A DNA stretch of 64,000 nucleotides from Mytilus californianus (lineage: Eukaryota > Mollusca > Bivalvia > Mytilida > Mytilidae). Where the stretch lies: the NCBI RefSeq assembly GCF_021869535.1, contig NW_026262734.1:112669588-112733587 (forward strand). The letters are read 5' to 3'. The translations under genes and the position numbers were made by a program. This document shows positions 22,418 through 36,857 of the stretch, piece by piece. Position 1 is the first letter of the stretch, and each line of letters starts with the position of its first letter. The notes under the pieces were generated by a model that was given only the letters and a program-made list of their open reading frames with translations, was not told the origin of the DNA and did no database searches.

Positions 22418-24060
22418 TCAAGCTGTGCCCTTCGGAGCATCTGGTTGTTGTTAAATTTAGACAGTAATTGTGATTAAAAACTCAGTTTTTGTTGAACAAA
22501 TCTGTCAGAAGCATCTTCTTGAGCTAATATTTCATTTTCAAAAAAGTTGAGATATTGGTGTCAAATGCTACTCAAAATTGTTTTAATATTAATATGTCAA
22601 AATCTTTTTATTCTTTTGAAAGAAGGAAAGGGAATTAAGTGAAATATAAGATATTTATAGTTACAATATTATTCAAAGTTTACAACGAAAAAAAAGGTGT
22701 TTGTTAAGTTGCAGGTAAAAGTAACGGACATTTTTAATTTTTGTAAAAAATCAGAGAAAAATTTGAAATATTTTATGATGGTTGGATTAAAAAAAAATGA
22801 TGTATATATGTATAACATGCTATTCAAGAAAGTTTCCAGGTCCCAAATGTAACTTTGTAAAATGTCTTCTTATGTTAGGACTTGAAATAAATGATATACA
22901 CTTGTAATAAATAATTTGTTTTAAAGTGATCGGATGTATCAAATATGCATATATGTTAGTATTTTGAATACAAGAAGTCAATGTCAACACTTCATTTAAC
23001 AAAATACATAATCTTAAAATTTAGAATACACTATGAAATATACTTAGCAATTTTTATAATACAAAGTCTACCAACAAGATCTTTCTACAGCACCAATTGA
23101 AACTTATTCTCATTTCTCATTAATTAGTGTTTGCTGGGAATGTAATACAAAAATATTTTTTTTTTGTATTTTCTTCTTTTGCATGAATCATAAGGCCAGT
23201 TAACCCTTCCACATATTCATTTTAACTGTCATAGCCAAGAAACATAGTACGTGGTTGTTTGACAATTTTGTCATATTCAATTTTGAGTATTTGTTGTTGA
23301 CAACTCGTCTGGTTGTGTCTGTTTAATCTTTTAAAACTTGTATAGACTTGTGAGATATACGAGATAGACACATATTAATTGTCAAAGACAACAATATATA
23401 ACCCTTTGTATGTTGTTTGTTTTTTGTTGGGTTTTTTTTTGTCATTGGGTCGCTGTCTCAACTATGTAAATCTTTCCGTTGCGTAATGTAGATATTTACA
23501 TATACAAAGTACATGTCTATGTTCATACACTCATAATAGATACCAGGATTGGTTTATTTTTATTTGCGCCAGATGTGCGTTTCGTCTACAAAAGAATCAT
23601 CAGTGACGCTCGAATCCAAAAAAGTTTACTTATTAATGTGATATGTATCAAATCTAAGTACACTTTACGTGTATTTCTTGATTGTACAATATTTACAATA
23701 TGTGATACACGTATAGAAATACTCTGAAAAACACTTGTGAAGATCATGCGAGTTCGCTCGATGTATATATGACCTTTTTTTGTTCATAGATACATCATGC
23801 AGACACCTTTAATACAAGACAGCAAACCAATTACACAAACACGAATAAGACAGGTTCATTCTAAATTTGCAGGACAGTATACCCTTAATTGAGGATGGAA
23901 TGTCAAAAACATGAACCTTTATTTTAAATAAAATCGTGATATTTTCTTTTAAACCTTTTTTTTACGTTAATATATCAATTTCTTAAATTTAAAGTGAAAG
24001 AAATTTAAAAGGCAAATATTTTACAAGGTTTTTTTAATGAAAATAAAACATGTGCTTTTA
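22418..24060. other. Interior of Q, no gene (copy B)
   Basis: AT-rich filler. At 23,550-23,625 it contains GCGCCAGATGTGCGTTTCGT and CATCAGTGACGCTCGAATCC, which I recall as a common mussel dispersed repeat. The short frames at 22,820-23,002 and 23,479-23,727 show no domains. Confidence 0.5.
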
Positions 24061-24411
24061 CAGCCGTAATACGGACGTTATCTAAAACGTACGTAAAACG
24101 GATGTGTTAGAACGTCCGTAATACGTAAGATCCGTTTTACGGACGTGGTACTATTTTCCCGTAAAACGTCCGTTATACGGAAGTTTTACGGACGTATTTC
24201 AAAACGTCCGTAAAACGTCCGTAGCTATTTTACCTGTGTAATATACATGCCATACTGTGAAATTAAAATTTCTCGCACTCACATGTACCAAATATTTCCC
24301 CACCCAATGATTGAGTACAACACCCACTCGCAAGTACCAGTCATGTCGACCCACCACTTCACAACCCAATGGCAATATGGCAATGATTGAGTACTACCCA
24401 CACTCATATAT

Positions 24412-24884
24412 CAGTCAGGGGTACTACTTGTACAAGTAATTTTTATTTACTTGAAGAAGCAAATATTAATATACTTGTATAAGTAAATTTGTAGGATACT
24501 TATACAAGTGTATTTTATTTACTTGTATAGGTAAATTATTTTTTGGCCTAATTATGTCCTTTAGACATTCAGATTTTTTTACTTATACAAGTAAAAAAGT
24601 CATCCTATCTTCTTTTCTTGAATTCTTAGAACTTCTTTGCTCTAACAGAATTTTGAATTGTCTGTTCTTTTCAGATGTCTTTACTAATCATTTAAGTGTA
24701 ATTTCATGGACAATGAAAATCTCATTTGTCTGTTATCCTCAGAACACTGCTCATTTACAAGCCTCCAAGGGCAAGGAGCAAACATTCAAACATTATAATT
24801 AACTTATAATATATAAGTATATATTTTATTTACTTCTTCAAGTAAATTTATAAAGATTACTTGTACAAGTAGTACCCCTGACTG
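24412..24884 (-). mobile_element. MITE P, 473 bp (copy B)
   Basis: The terminal inverted repeats CAGTCAGGGGTACTACTTGT (continuing ACAAGTAA) lie at both ends in ATATA-rich flanks, so the exact target duplication is ambiguous. Inside, the near-palindrome TTACTTGTATAAGTAA-type motif recurs several times toward each end. No coding content. Confidence 0.8.
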
Positions 24885-25332
24885 TATATAGATCTAACAA
24901 TCTGTTTGTGACTGACTATAAAAAAAAATATGTTTTTGTTGTTCAGGGTAAAAAAATAAGAGATTGACTTTGGTACCCAATTGCAAGAAAAAAAAATGGG
25001 GAATGTGTCCATAGGACACAGATGATGCCCCCGCTTGCATATCATATAAAGTTATAGAGGGAATAACTCAAGAACGGTTAAAGTGACGCTACCAAAATTT
25101 GTACTTGATCTGAGTTTTGTGGTAATAAGTATTGTGTATAAGTTTCATAACATTTGGTTGAGGCAAATTTAAGTTAGAGAACGGAAACGAAAAATTCAGC
25201 AACTTTTCCATTTGTAAAGGGGCATAACTCTAGAACAGTAAAAGTGACACCCCAAAATTCAAACTTGATCTGTATTTTGTGGTAATAAGCATTGTGTATA
25301 AGTTTCATAACATTTGGTTGAGGCTAACTTAA

Positions 25333-28300
25333 AGAGGTACTAAAACGCCAAAAACATGTCTGAATAATGTTAAAGTTTGAAATAATCGTTGAAAAACACA
25401 AAAACCCCGATAAAATTTTAACTTGTAGTTATCGAGATATTTGTAAAATATTGTCTGTTCGCCATTTGCACACCTGAACGATTCAGTAAAACACGCCACT
25501 AACACCCTCTAATTCTACCCAACGGAAGTGACGCACAGTGGGTCACCCTTTTCAAATACGTGTTATACATGTATCGTATGTAAACAGATCACGGCTCACT
25601 TTGTAAAATAGCAGTTTTGATATATATCGGTCACAATTATTACATTGAGAATATTGATATACATTTATCGATATTTGATAATCGCATTAATATTTTAATC
25701 AAATGTTTATAATTAGAAATGTATTGAAAAACCAAAAGCACAAATCGACCCTTTTTTCTATAAAATATTTACATGTGCATCCTAAAGTGGCAAAATAATT
25801 ATTAATCAGTTTATTGATGGTGACCGCGTAACGGTAGAACAGAAGTTGAACCATGTACGAAGTTCAATGGCGGAGAAAAGGTATTTAAAATAGGACACTC
25901 CCAACATGTGCTTCCAAAGACGACGGAGGACTTAACTTGTTGATTTGTTGTTAAATTAAACTATGGGTTTTTCTCATCTACAAAAAAAATTAAAATTTTC
26001 TTACTTACTTACTGAAGGACTTTAGTTGCAGCCAAGGCTTCCAAAACGGTCATTTTGCCGGACATTTGTATAATGTCCGGTAAAAGTCCGGCTGGGCAAA
26101 GCATGAAACGGTCATCTACTTTTTAGTTTTCAAGGCTTTAAGAGACGGTCATTTTAACATAATTCCGATCTTTTTGACCCAACGTTTTGCCTTTAACAGC
26201 CACACATTTCCGGTCATAAAAGTGACATGATCATTAAGTACTATCAATACAACCCCTACGTTAATACCTTCTCATTTTAATCAAGGCTAATTAGTTGTCA
26301 AACAGGTGAAATTTGCCTGTTCAGGTGACAGGTAAACTATTTTGAACCGGACATTGATCGGTCTATTCAAAGTTATTTTCTTACATTTCAGCGGTTTGCA
26401 TCTAATTAATTTAGTCAAAAAGATTTAAATTATCAGAAATACGTTTACAAATATGATTTGATGAAAAAATTAAAAAGGTGAAAATGAAAAATCGTCATAA
26501 TCACGTTGTTTGAACCTAGAGACATGTCTCTGTTTGAACTAGTACACGTGTGCCGCAGGTGTGAAATTTAATTATGCATCCTAATTTCTTCAAAAAATGC
26601 TTAAATTGTCATTGATACCTTTATCTCACGTTTATTTCGAATATTTTCTTGAAGAAATAACGTAGAAAGAGCTACTTCCACTCATTCACGCTTTGCAAAC
26701 GTACACGGAATTTACGTATCCGTCTCTGGTCCACGTTTTACCATTGTCAAGATAACAACCGGTATAAAAACGAAAGTAAAGTTTTTGACAATGTTATTTT
26801 GCTCAAATAAAGAGTCTAAGGCAGATATAAGTACGCTAATGTTGCACACTTCGAATGATGCACTGCCAATTTAGCAGTTTACGCCAGAACTTCGAATTTG
26901 AATCAAAGAAAGTTTAATATAGTTTTTTTTAATGTCAATCATACACCCTATCGCTATTTAGTCCAATCCGGAAAAAACAGTCATTTAGACAACTTCCTGT
27001 TTGGGTCAACAGGCCGCAAACAAAGGTCATCAGTAACAAGCTGAGGGAGGGAAAAATTTAGACAGCGATCAATAGGAAACTTTGATAGATTATGATCCAC
27101 TTTTTCCAAACTCAAATTATAGTAAAAAAAATAGGGTGTTTGAAGTATTTACGATGTTTTGAACAGGTCTCATTAAAAAGTATCATGCATGGTGCATTGT
27201 TTAAACAGGGTCCCAGATAGCTTCAACTGGATGAAAAAGTTGTGTAATTTTAGAACTTATCCGGAATGGAATAAATAGCGATTAGGTGTATTGGGATGGC
27301 CAACTCGGCAACTGATTACCATAATTGCCTTTTGTTTATTTAGTCTTAAGGGATTAAAATCGGGATAATATATAAAATGTCCGGCTGGCTAAAAATAATT
27401 TTGGAAGCCCTGGTTACAGCAGCATTTCAATATTATATAAGTTAATTCTCCAGACAATGTGAAGAATTGAGTACTGTCAGTCACAGTAATCTGCTTGACT
27501 GATTTAGCAAACACCTGAATATGTATTGACATGATTGATCAATCTATTTCCTTAAAAAGGAAATACTGGATAGACTTGTAATTAAACTATACCGGAACTT
27601 AAAAATCATACAAATTTTTTAAATGGAAATCAGTATAAGTATATATGATTGCCATAGTCCTGGACCTTATGTAAAAATATTGCTATATAAACTAATGTTA
27701 TATCAGATCCCAGCATCATGATTATAGTCATACCTGTCCTGTAACTTTTAGTACGTTTACCATAGAGACATATTATACAATTGTATTCTACAAATGTATG
27801 TCTGTGTCCTAAATCACAGGCCTATTTTTATATATATATGAATATATATATATTATTTTTTTTATTAGAAAATAAGATATAGAACCTATATCGTAGAAAT
27901 ATAAGAGCAATAAAGTTATTAAATAAGTTGAAATATCTAAGAGCATTTAAAACTACAACAAAAACCAAGTAATTGTATATTTAAATATTTGTATATTCCT
28001 TGCAAAAACCACTGAAATAAAATCTTTAGAAAAAAGGGGTGTGCATTCCCAAATTACTTGTGTCCTAAATCCTAAATGTTATGATCACACCAATTGTTTT
28101 TAAAGATAAAAATTTAAGCATGTCAAATAAATAACCAAACAAGATAAATATTAATCCTCCCCATCACCTTTTGATCCTGGTAATTAAAACAGTCCGTACT
28201 TTGACACCTACTGATAAATAAACATCATGTAAGGTAATAAAGATCAAACAGTAGCTATTATCCCAGACCCTCCACTCAGGTAATTAATAACTTGGCCATG

Positions 28301-29008
28301 CAGAAATGCCACCGGTTGTTTATAAAGTGATAAACTTTTAGTTTGATAATTAACATTATTAAAAAGGTATTGCAAATACCCGGTTTTTAACTTGCAATAT
28401 TGTTATTACATGGAACAGAAGCCCCTACCGTCATATCTTGTCAAGGTGTTATGCAACTTTACGTACATGTAAATATTTTTTCTCGACTCAATAATTTTTT
28501 TTAATTAATAGCTAGAATATAATACATTGACCGTCAATTTGTCTCTTTCCTACGATCAGGAACTTTGTTTTCAGTTGAAAACTCAATGTTGAATAACCCC
28601 TACCCCAGCCCCCTTTTTCTATTGAAACACATTATAAATACACTTTCCTTATGAAATATATTTTGTGGTCCTTTTGACAAACTGGTCATAATAAAGAATG
28701 AGCCTTGAAGGAGTAGCGAAATTCATTGGCAGTGCTTTTAATCAACGACCAGGAGAAAGTTCATTATTAAACAACGTTTAGATCAGCCGAAGAAGTGACC
28801 CACAGTGCGTCACTTCCAGTAGATTTGGTTTTAGTGCTGTTTCAGGAAGTAGCGTTGATTGGATTTTCCTAAGGTAAAAATAGTTGACCTTTACATGCTA
28901 TTATCTCTGTAATTAGTGGAACAAATTGCATCGTTTTTTTTGCATTATTTATCAATTATTTCGAATTTTTAGATAAGAATTACTTGTTATGAATGTTTTA
29001 GTACCTCT
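25333..29008. mobile_element. TTAA-flanked piggyBac-like element (copy B, inverted)
   Basis: Reverse complement of 16,524-20,199 with the same TTAA flanks and AGAGGTACTAAAAC ends; no indel between the copies was detected from coordinates. Confidence 0.85.
26033..27412. mobile_element. Nested hAT-like element (copy B, inverted)
   Basis: Reverse complement of 18,120-19,499, with CAAGGCTTCCAAAA at the left and TTTTGGAAGCCCTG at the right, and GTTGCAGC / GTTACAGC flanks. Confidence 0.8.
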
Positions 29009-29840
29009 TTAAGTTAGAGAACGGAAACGAAAAATTCAGCAATTTTTCCATTTGTAAAGTGACACCTCCAAAATTCAAACTTGATCTGAATTTTGTGTTA
29101 ATAAGCATTATGTATAAGTTTCATAACATTTGGTTAAGGCAAACTAAAGTTAGAGAACATAAACGAAAAATTCAGCAATTTTTCCATTTGTAAAGGGGCA
29201 TAACTCTAGAACGGTTAAAGTGACGCCACCAAAATTCAAACTTGATCTGTGTTATGTGGTAATAAGCATTATGTATAAGTTTCATAACTTGGTTGAGGCA
29301 AACTAAAGTTAGAGAACGGAAACCAACTTTGGGACGTACGTACAGACGTACGGACAGAGGTATAGACGGACAAGGGTAAAACTTAATGCCCCTCCGCTAC
29401 GGCATAAAAAATCCTTTCAAATTGAAGATTTTAACACTGAATGTCGATGATGTTGAAGGATCCATTCCCTCTGCAAATCTTTTCCAGTCCGCTCTTATCG
29501 ACATGACATGTATTATAGCAAAGCCCCTTTAATCATTAATGACTTTATCTGTAGGGAAGTCGCCAATGCGATTATCGTAACAAAATGATTTCCTTGGGAC
29601 GGCAAAAATATCGGATTTTACACAAGTTCAATTGCTTCGAAAAAGGTGAAAAATATATTGTATAAGCAAAAAATTGATATGTAATTAAAGTTCAGACATT
29701 TATCTTTCTAAAAAATATATAAGTTTTATGGGTATTGCAGTGATTTGGTTCGATAAAAAAAATGTTTGAAGTGGAGCTGTTTTGAAAAAAATGGCCGCCG
29801 GAAAAACTGTGTGTCAAAGGTACTACTGATTTTGAAATTC

Positions 29841-30092
29841 ATTCCGCAAGCTGTTACTCATCAGATTTTCTTCATTGATGGCTTAAAATTTTGAAGTTTT
29901 ATGATCCGGTTGTCAGTCATACTTAGCGGTTGATTTTCAGTATAGATATGAAAAATCTTTGAAATAGATGTGAAAAAAAAATCGTTTACGACTTTGTAAA
30001 CACCACTCACACTCGGATTCATAAATTCCAGAACTTTTACCTTCCACACGTATCCATGGTTTCACATGGAAAACAATAGCGGCTTGCGGAAT
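29841..30092. mobile_element. MITE with ATTCCGCAAGC ends (copy B)
   Basis: Mirror of 15,440-15,691. Confidence 0.6.
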
Positions 30093-30432
30093 TGATTGGA
30101 TATTTGTATGATTTGAATTTAATATTATATAATTCTACAGCTCAGCTAAATAAATTTCTTCTGCACAATGTTTTAAATTTTAAAAACAAAATAATTTATA
30201 CAATGCTTAAAGATAGTGCTATAATACCACCAGTCAAACCATTTAATAGAAGTAAAATAAATGGTTCCCTATAGGTAATCACAGTTAAAAAGCATCTTAA
30301 TATGTTCCTGATGAAGGTAAATCCAGAAAAGGGCTTTGGTAGCACAAAATTTATAACGTGTTGTTTTCATTTTTTTCCAAACTGCAAAACATAAGAAATT
30401 TTTTGACGAAGCATAGAAAACAGATTCAGAAA

Positions 30433-30577
30433 CATAGGCGGATCCAGGGGGGGGGGGGCCCTGTAGATCCCGGGCCCACCCCCCTTTCGTGGGAAAAATT
30501 TGGTTGATTAAATAGGGAATCACTGAAGCATGACTGGAGAGGGCCCCCCCTTATGAAAAGTTCTGGATCCGCCACTG
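30433..30577. mobile_element. GGCGGATCCAG hAT-like MITE (copy B)
   Basis: Mirror of 14,955-15,099 with the same G/C-run length as copy A. Confidence 0.75.
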
Positions 30578-33209
30578 AGAAATACTATATGATACAGATA
30601 AAAAAGAATTGAATACAGTGTAAAAATGAGCAAGGATATCTCCACAAAAAAGTTATTACTGGGACACACATGTATATAAGTTTACTTAAATAAATTTCTT
30701 CATTTTGTTTAAGATTTAAAACTTACTTTTAACAGTCTAGATGTTTTTGATTAACTTAAGGTTTTCCACTAGGAATGGGAACACTCTAGGGAACAACGAC
30801 ATGGAGAGGAACAAGTTGAGATTGCGCCCCTGGATCCAGCTTTTATTGTTGTTAGACGAGTGGACCACAGATTTTGTCGAGAGGCTGATGGGAAGGAGTT
30901 TTAGTACACAGGGCATATCTGGGATATCGACATGACATGTGTAGTAGCCAAACCCCTTTCTCTGGGATTATGCAACTGAATCATTACCATTTTAGCAATA
31001 TGTATTATATGTATAAACCCAGTACAAAGGAAGTTCCACTCCATGTTTGATGTATCCCGCCTTTTCTACCAAGGGATGAATAGACGCAGGGGAGTGAAAC
31101 GTAGCCTATGCTTAAAAAATTTCTGAAGGTGAAAACCGTAATAAATATTTTGCAGAAAAGCATTGTTAAGGATGTTTGTTTCAAAATAACAACTTTTTTA
31201 AAGACTGTTATAAATTGATAGTATATAAATAAAGAAACTAAAAAAGCGGAAAAAAATGAATGGTTCGGGCTGAGACTACTATATGTGTTATAGTAGTCTC
31301 AGGTTCGGGTGCTTGTTTTCGAGATATAAGCATTGAAAATTTGGCGGGAAATAATTCTCTCTAGATTTGTCTAACTTTTAACATTGGCACCTTTTTTCTT
31401 TCAAAAACGATGAAAAAATAACAAGGATTTTAAAAGATTTTCAAATATGGCTTTTTAAACTATATGTAATAAAATTATAAAAAGAAAAGTAGGGGTAAGC
31501 GGGCAAAATTTTTAATGGCAATACATGGATAAAACCAGAGGATTCCAGGAGCAAACATCCTTAAACGTTTTTGCCCGTTAAGAACCCCTACTTTTCTTTC
31601 CAGAAAAAGGTTACACGATACCGAATGACGCTACGCCACGAGTTGTTGTTCCTGCTGTTGTCGACATCCATGAAATTGACGGCAAACGTAAAACCTGATG
31701 TTTTATAATAACTTTGAACGAATTAAACAAAGAGGGTGGTAAAGGGTTATTTTGGTGCAACGTGTTTTGCCATTTTCATTTCACGTGCAGCCGTGAAAAA
31801 GATCAACGTGCAAGAAATTTTTAATTGTTCGTTCATCGTGAAATGGCAATTTTATTTCGCGTTCTTCCGTGCCGCGATACCCCCCCCCCCCCCCCCTTTT
31901 TGCGCCCCTCAACAAACACTTGCCCTCAGTCTGGTATTAAATAGTTGAAAGATAAATGTGTATTTATTTCAAATTTGCAAACATATATGATTTTATATTA
32001 AAAATATCTTCATTCAGTACTTGAAACGTCGCTTTCTATACGAATCATATTCAATCACAAAACAAACACTTTATATAGATGCTATTCAATTGAAAGAACA
32101 AAAAAATGGGAAAACAAAACAAAAATCACACTTATGTGAAAATTAAATAATAAATTAACCTTTTGCTTTGTATAATATATGAAATTGAGAATGGAAATGG
32201 GGATTATGTCAAAGAGACAACAACCCGACCAAAGAGCAGACAACAGCCGAAGTCCACCAATGGGTATTCATGATGCAGCGAGAAAATCCCGCACCCGGAG
32301 GTGGTCCTCAGCTGACCCCTAAATAAAATTGTGTGTTAGTTCAGTGAAAATGGACGTCACACTAAACTCCAAAACATATTTATAAATGAACTAAAATTAA
32401 AAAAACATACAAGACTAACAAAGGCCAGAGGCTCCTGACTTGGGACAGGCGCAAAAATTTCGGCGGGGTTAAACATGTTTTGTGAGATCTCAATTAAAAG
32501 TAACTTTGCATAGATGCAGAGTGTCGAGGGATTTGATGTAATACGTTATCTGACATTGATTGCTTCGTCGTCTTCCTCGCATTCTTCATAACAGACTGAG
32601 CTTTTTATTCTTGGTTGTTTTTATTTTATTTTGCAATACATTCTTATTAATGATGTATGCCGTTCCCCGATGAAATTTCGTTTTGAAAGTAGAAATCGAA
32701 ATTATAGAAACGCATGATAATGTATGAAAATACGGGGAATTGAACCACAATTAGTGCAACTCCGCTAAGAAGCCTATTCGTTTTTAAATGGTCACCGAAA
32801 AACGTCGCTAGCAAAATAGAAAAAGGAAATTTATTTGGAAAAGAATACCGATAGAATTTTGCGGGGTTGGGAGGATGGGGGAACCACCGTACAAGCAGAC
32901 GTATAAACTCAGACAGAAAATGGTTTGTTTGCATGGAATGAAAAAAGAAGGGTAGTTGAACTTGGCTATTTGGCCGAACAACTTTCCTTATGTTTCAAGT
33001 GTAAACTGTATTTGAAATTTATTGGACTGTACAGAAGAAGTCCGATATGGTTTCGGAAGCTTGTTTAAAATAAACTACTAGCATTGTAATCTTATAAGCA
33101 CTGTCTATACAGGACAGCAACATTGGAATAAGGAGAAAAAGTTAACAAAGGCTTAAACATATGGGATGTCAACACTAAATGTGTACTCGGTTAGGACGAA
33201 ATAAAATTA

Positions 33210-33939
33210 AATAAATGTTTCAATATTGTTGATATTCGCATATCACATTTCGAAAAATAATTTAGAAATACATAAAAGAATAAGTAATACGTCCATCACT
33301 AGGATTGAAAACAAAATTCAAGTAATCAGGAGCGTTTTGTGTTCGTACCGGCCGACAAAGCAGCCAACAATGTGGTGATACAATGCATGACATAAATCCC
33401 ACACGGAAATTAAGAATTATATTATACATTCAATGACATTCAAGGCCGTACGATCCACAAAGAGTCATATAGAAAATAATAATGTCACAACCACAGCTCA
33501 GCTTAAGGCCTCTCCTGAACATTTGAAGGTCCGCACTATATATTGGCTACCTAAACTACACCCAAAAAAAAAAAAAAAAAACCGTATAATATCGTTTCAT
33601 CTCGGCCCTTAGTTAGTGTTCTACTACTAGAATTTCAGTGCCTTTAACGAATTCCTTATAAACTACTATCAAAGAACTGATAATTATTTTTGTAATAAAA
33701 CATATGAAAATAGTGGAATTAACCATTTTGGAATGTAAAAAAATATTTTGTGGTTTAGATAAATTATGTGCTTTTGATAGTCCTTTTGATTCGGTTGACA
33801 GTTTTGACTTTTCCATTCTTTACACTTCACTTCCACACAATTTTATCAAACAAAAGTTTTCCTATTCAATCAACTGGTCGTTTGATAAATCTAATTGCAA
33901 ATGTTTTTGCTGCAACTCATGTAAAGCCTTTTTCTCAAA
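33210..33939 (+). repeat. Templated insert: second copy of 5,967-6,696
   Basis: 730 bp of the Penelope-like remnant, same orientation and offset 27,243 throughout, sits exactly between copy B and copy C. The left join has AAT in common with copy B (33,210-33,212). The right join (33,939/33,940) shares a single A with copy C. Includes the SFDFSILYT motif of the source. Confidence 0.95.
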
Positions 33940-34551
33940 GGGCAAGTGTTTGTTGAGGGGCGCAAAAAGGGGGGGGGGGGGTATCGCGGCACGGAAGAAC
34001 GCGAAATAAAATTGCCATTTCACGATGAACGAACAATTAAAAATTTCTTGCACGTTGATCTTTTTCACGGCTGCACGTGAAATGAAAATGGCAAAACACG
34101 TTGCACCAAAATAACCCTTTACCACCCTCTTTGTTTAATTCGTTCAAAGTTATTATAAAACATCAGGTTTTACGTTTGCCGTCAATTTCATGGATGTCGA
34201 CAACAGCAGGAACAACAACTCGTGGCGTAGCGTCATTCGGTATCGTGTAACCTTTTTCTGGAAAGAAAAGTAGGGGTTCTTAACGGGCAAAAACGTTTAA
34301 GGATGTTTGCTCCTGGAATCCTCTGGTTTTATCCATGTATTGCCATTAAAAATTTTGCCCGCTTACCCCTACTTTTCTTTTTATAATTTTATTACATATA
34401 GTTTAAAAAGCCATATTTGAAAATCTTTTAAAATCCTTGTTATTTTTTCATCGTTTTTGAAAGAAAAAAGGTGCCAATGTTAAAAGTTAGACAAATCTAG
34501 AGAGAATTATTTCCCGCCAAATTTTCAATGCTTATATCTCGAAAACAAGCA

Positions 34552-34599
34552 CCCGAACCTGAGACTACTATAACACATATAGTAGTCTCAGCCCGAACC
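34552..34599. repeat. Hairpin insert with CCCGAACC direct repeats (copy C)
   Basis: Same structure as 14,223-14,270; a third instance lies inverted at 31,262-31,309. Confidence 0.8.
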
Positions 34600-35283
34600 A
34601 TTCATTTTTTTCCGCTTTTTTAGTTTCTTTATTTATATACTATCAATTTATAACAGTCTTTAAAAAAGTTGTTATTTTGAAACAAACATCCTTAACAATG
34701 CTTTTCTGCAAAATATTTATTACGGTTTTCACCTTCAGAAATTTTTTAAGCATAGGCTACGTTTCACTCCCCTGCGTCTATTCATCCCTTGGTAGAAAAG
34801 GCGGGATACATCAAACATGGAGTGGAACTTCCTTTGTACTGGGTTTATACATATAATACATATTGCTAAAATGGTAATGATTCAGTTGCATAATCCCAGA
34901 GAAAGGGGTTTGGCTACTACACATGTCATGTCGATATCCCAGATATGCCCTGTGTACTAAAACTCCTTCCCATCAGCCTCTCGACAAAATCTGTGGTCCA
35001 CTCGTCTAACAACAATAAAAGCTGGATCCAGGGGCGCAATCTCAACTTGTTCCTCTCCATGTCGTTGTTCCCTAGAGTGTTCCCATTCCTAGTGGAAAAC
35101 CTTAAGTTAATCAAAAACATCTAGACTGTTAAAAGTAAGTTTTAAATCTTAAACAAAATGAAGAAATTTATTTAAGTAAACTTATATACATGTGTGTCCC
35201 AGTAATAACTTTTTTGTGGAGATATCCTTGCTCATTTTTACACTGTATTCAATTCTTTTTTATCTGTATCATATAGTATTTCT

Positions 35284-35433
35284 CAGTGGCGGATCCAGAA
35301 CTTTTCATAAGGGGGGGCCCTCTCCAGTCATGCTTCAGTGATTCCCTATTTAATCAACCAAATTTTTCCCACGAAAGGGGGGTGGGCCCGGGATCTACAG
35401 GCCCCCCCCCCCCCCCCCCTGGATCCGCCTATG
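35284..35433. mobile_element. GGCGGATCCAG hAT-like MITE (copy C)
   Basis: As 14,955-15,099, but the C-run is 18 long and the preceding G-run is one shorter, shifting the frames read through it. Confidence 0.75.
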
Positions 35434-35773
35434 TTTCTGAATCTGTTTTCTATGCTTCGTCAAAAAATTTCTTATGTTTTGCAGTTTGGAAAAAAATGAA
35501 AACAACACGTTATAAATTTTGTGCTACCAAAGCCCTTTTCTGGATTTACCTTCATCAGGAACATATTAAGATGCTTTTTAACTGTGATTACCTATAGGGA
35601 ACCATTTATTTTACTTCTATTAAATGGTTTGACTGGTGGTATTATAGCACTATCTTTAAGCATTGTATAAATTATTTTGTTTTTAAAATTTAAAACATTG
35701 TGCAGAAGAAATTTATTTAGCTGAGCTGTAGAATTATATAATATTAAATTCAAATCATACAAATATCCAATCA

Positions 35774-36025
35774 ATTCCGCAAGCCGCTATTGTTTTCCAT
35801 GTGAAACCATGGATACGTGTGGAAGGTAAAAGTTCTGGAATTTATGAATCCGAGTGTGAGTGGTGTTTACAAAGTCGTAAACGATTTTTTTTTCACATCT
35901 ATTTCAAAGATTTTTCATATCTATACTGAAAATCAACCGCTAAGTATGACTGACAACCGGATCATAAAACTTCAAAATTTTAAGCCATCAATGAAGAAAA
36001 TCTGATGAGTAACAGCTTGCGGAAT
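35774..36025. mobile_element. MITE with ATTCCGCAAGC ends (copy C)
   Basis: As 15,440-15,691. Confidence 0.6.
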
Positions 36026-36857
36026 GAATTTCAAAATCAGTAGTACCTTTGACACACAGTTTTTCCGGCGGCCATTTTTTTCAAAACAGCTCCACTTCAA
36101 ACATTTTTTTTATCGAACCAAATCACTGCAATACCCATAAAACTTATATATTTTTTAGAAAGATAAATGTCTGAACTTTAATTACATATCAATTTTTTGC
36201 TTATACAATATATTTTTCACCTTTTTCGAAGCAATTGAACTTGTGTAAAATCCGATATTTTTGCCGTCCCAAGGAAATCATTTTGTTACGATAATCGCAT
36301 TGGCGACTTCCCTACAGATAAAGTCATTAATGATTAAAGGGGCTTTGCTATAATACATGTCATGTCGATAAGAGCGGACTGGAAAAGATTTGCAGAGGGA
36401 ATGGATCCTTCAACATCATCGACATTCAGTGTTAAAATCTTCAATTTGAAAGGATTTTTTATGCCGTAGCGGAGGGGCATTAAGTTTTACCCTTGTCCGT
36501 CTATACCTCTGTCCGTACGTCTGTACGTACGTCCCAAAGTTGGTTTCCGTTCTCTAACTTTAGTTTGCCTCAACCAAGTTATGAAACTTATACATAATGC
36601 TTATTACCACATAACACAGATCAAGTTTGAATTTTGGTGGCGTCACTTTAACCGTTCTAGAGTTATGCCCCTTTACAAATGGAAAAATTGCTGAATTTTT
36701 CGTTTATGTTCTCTAACTTTAGTTTGCCTTAACCAAATGTTATGAAACTTATACATAATGCTTATTAACACAAAATTCAGATCAAGTTTGAATTTTGGAG
36801 GTGTCACTTTACAAATGGAAAAATTGCTGAATTTTTCGTTTCCGTTCTCTAACTTAA

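Larger units (their letters stand above)
20669..24238 (-). mobile_element. Element Q, 3.57-kb TA-flanked TIR element (copy B)
   Basis: The termini CACAGGTAAAATAGCTACGG and its inverse are flanked by TA. Just inside each end lie dense repeats of ACGGACGT / ACGTCCGT separated by TTT or AAA (20,682-20,810 and 24,060-24,225). No transposase frame. The TA duplication suggests a Tc1/mariner-like or other TA-targeting family. In this copy the outer end at 20,669 abuts the P fragment instead of the flank seen in copy C. Confidence 0.85.
20667..33212 (-). repeat. Copy B of the large duplication (inverted, longest copy)
   Basis: It is the reverse complement of C from 45,199 down to 33,940 (coordinates sum to 65,866, dropping to 65,861 past the C-run). 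It then continues as the reverse complement of A down to 12,322. It therefore spans the whole duplicated interval and shares its two ends with A and C. One substitution versus C was noticed (G at 21,625 opposite A at 44,241, where C would pair). Confidence 0.95.
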
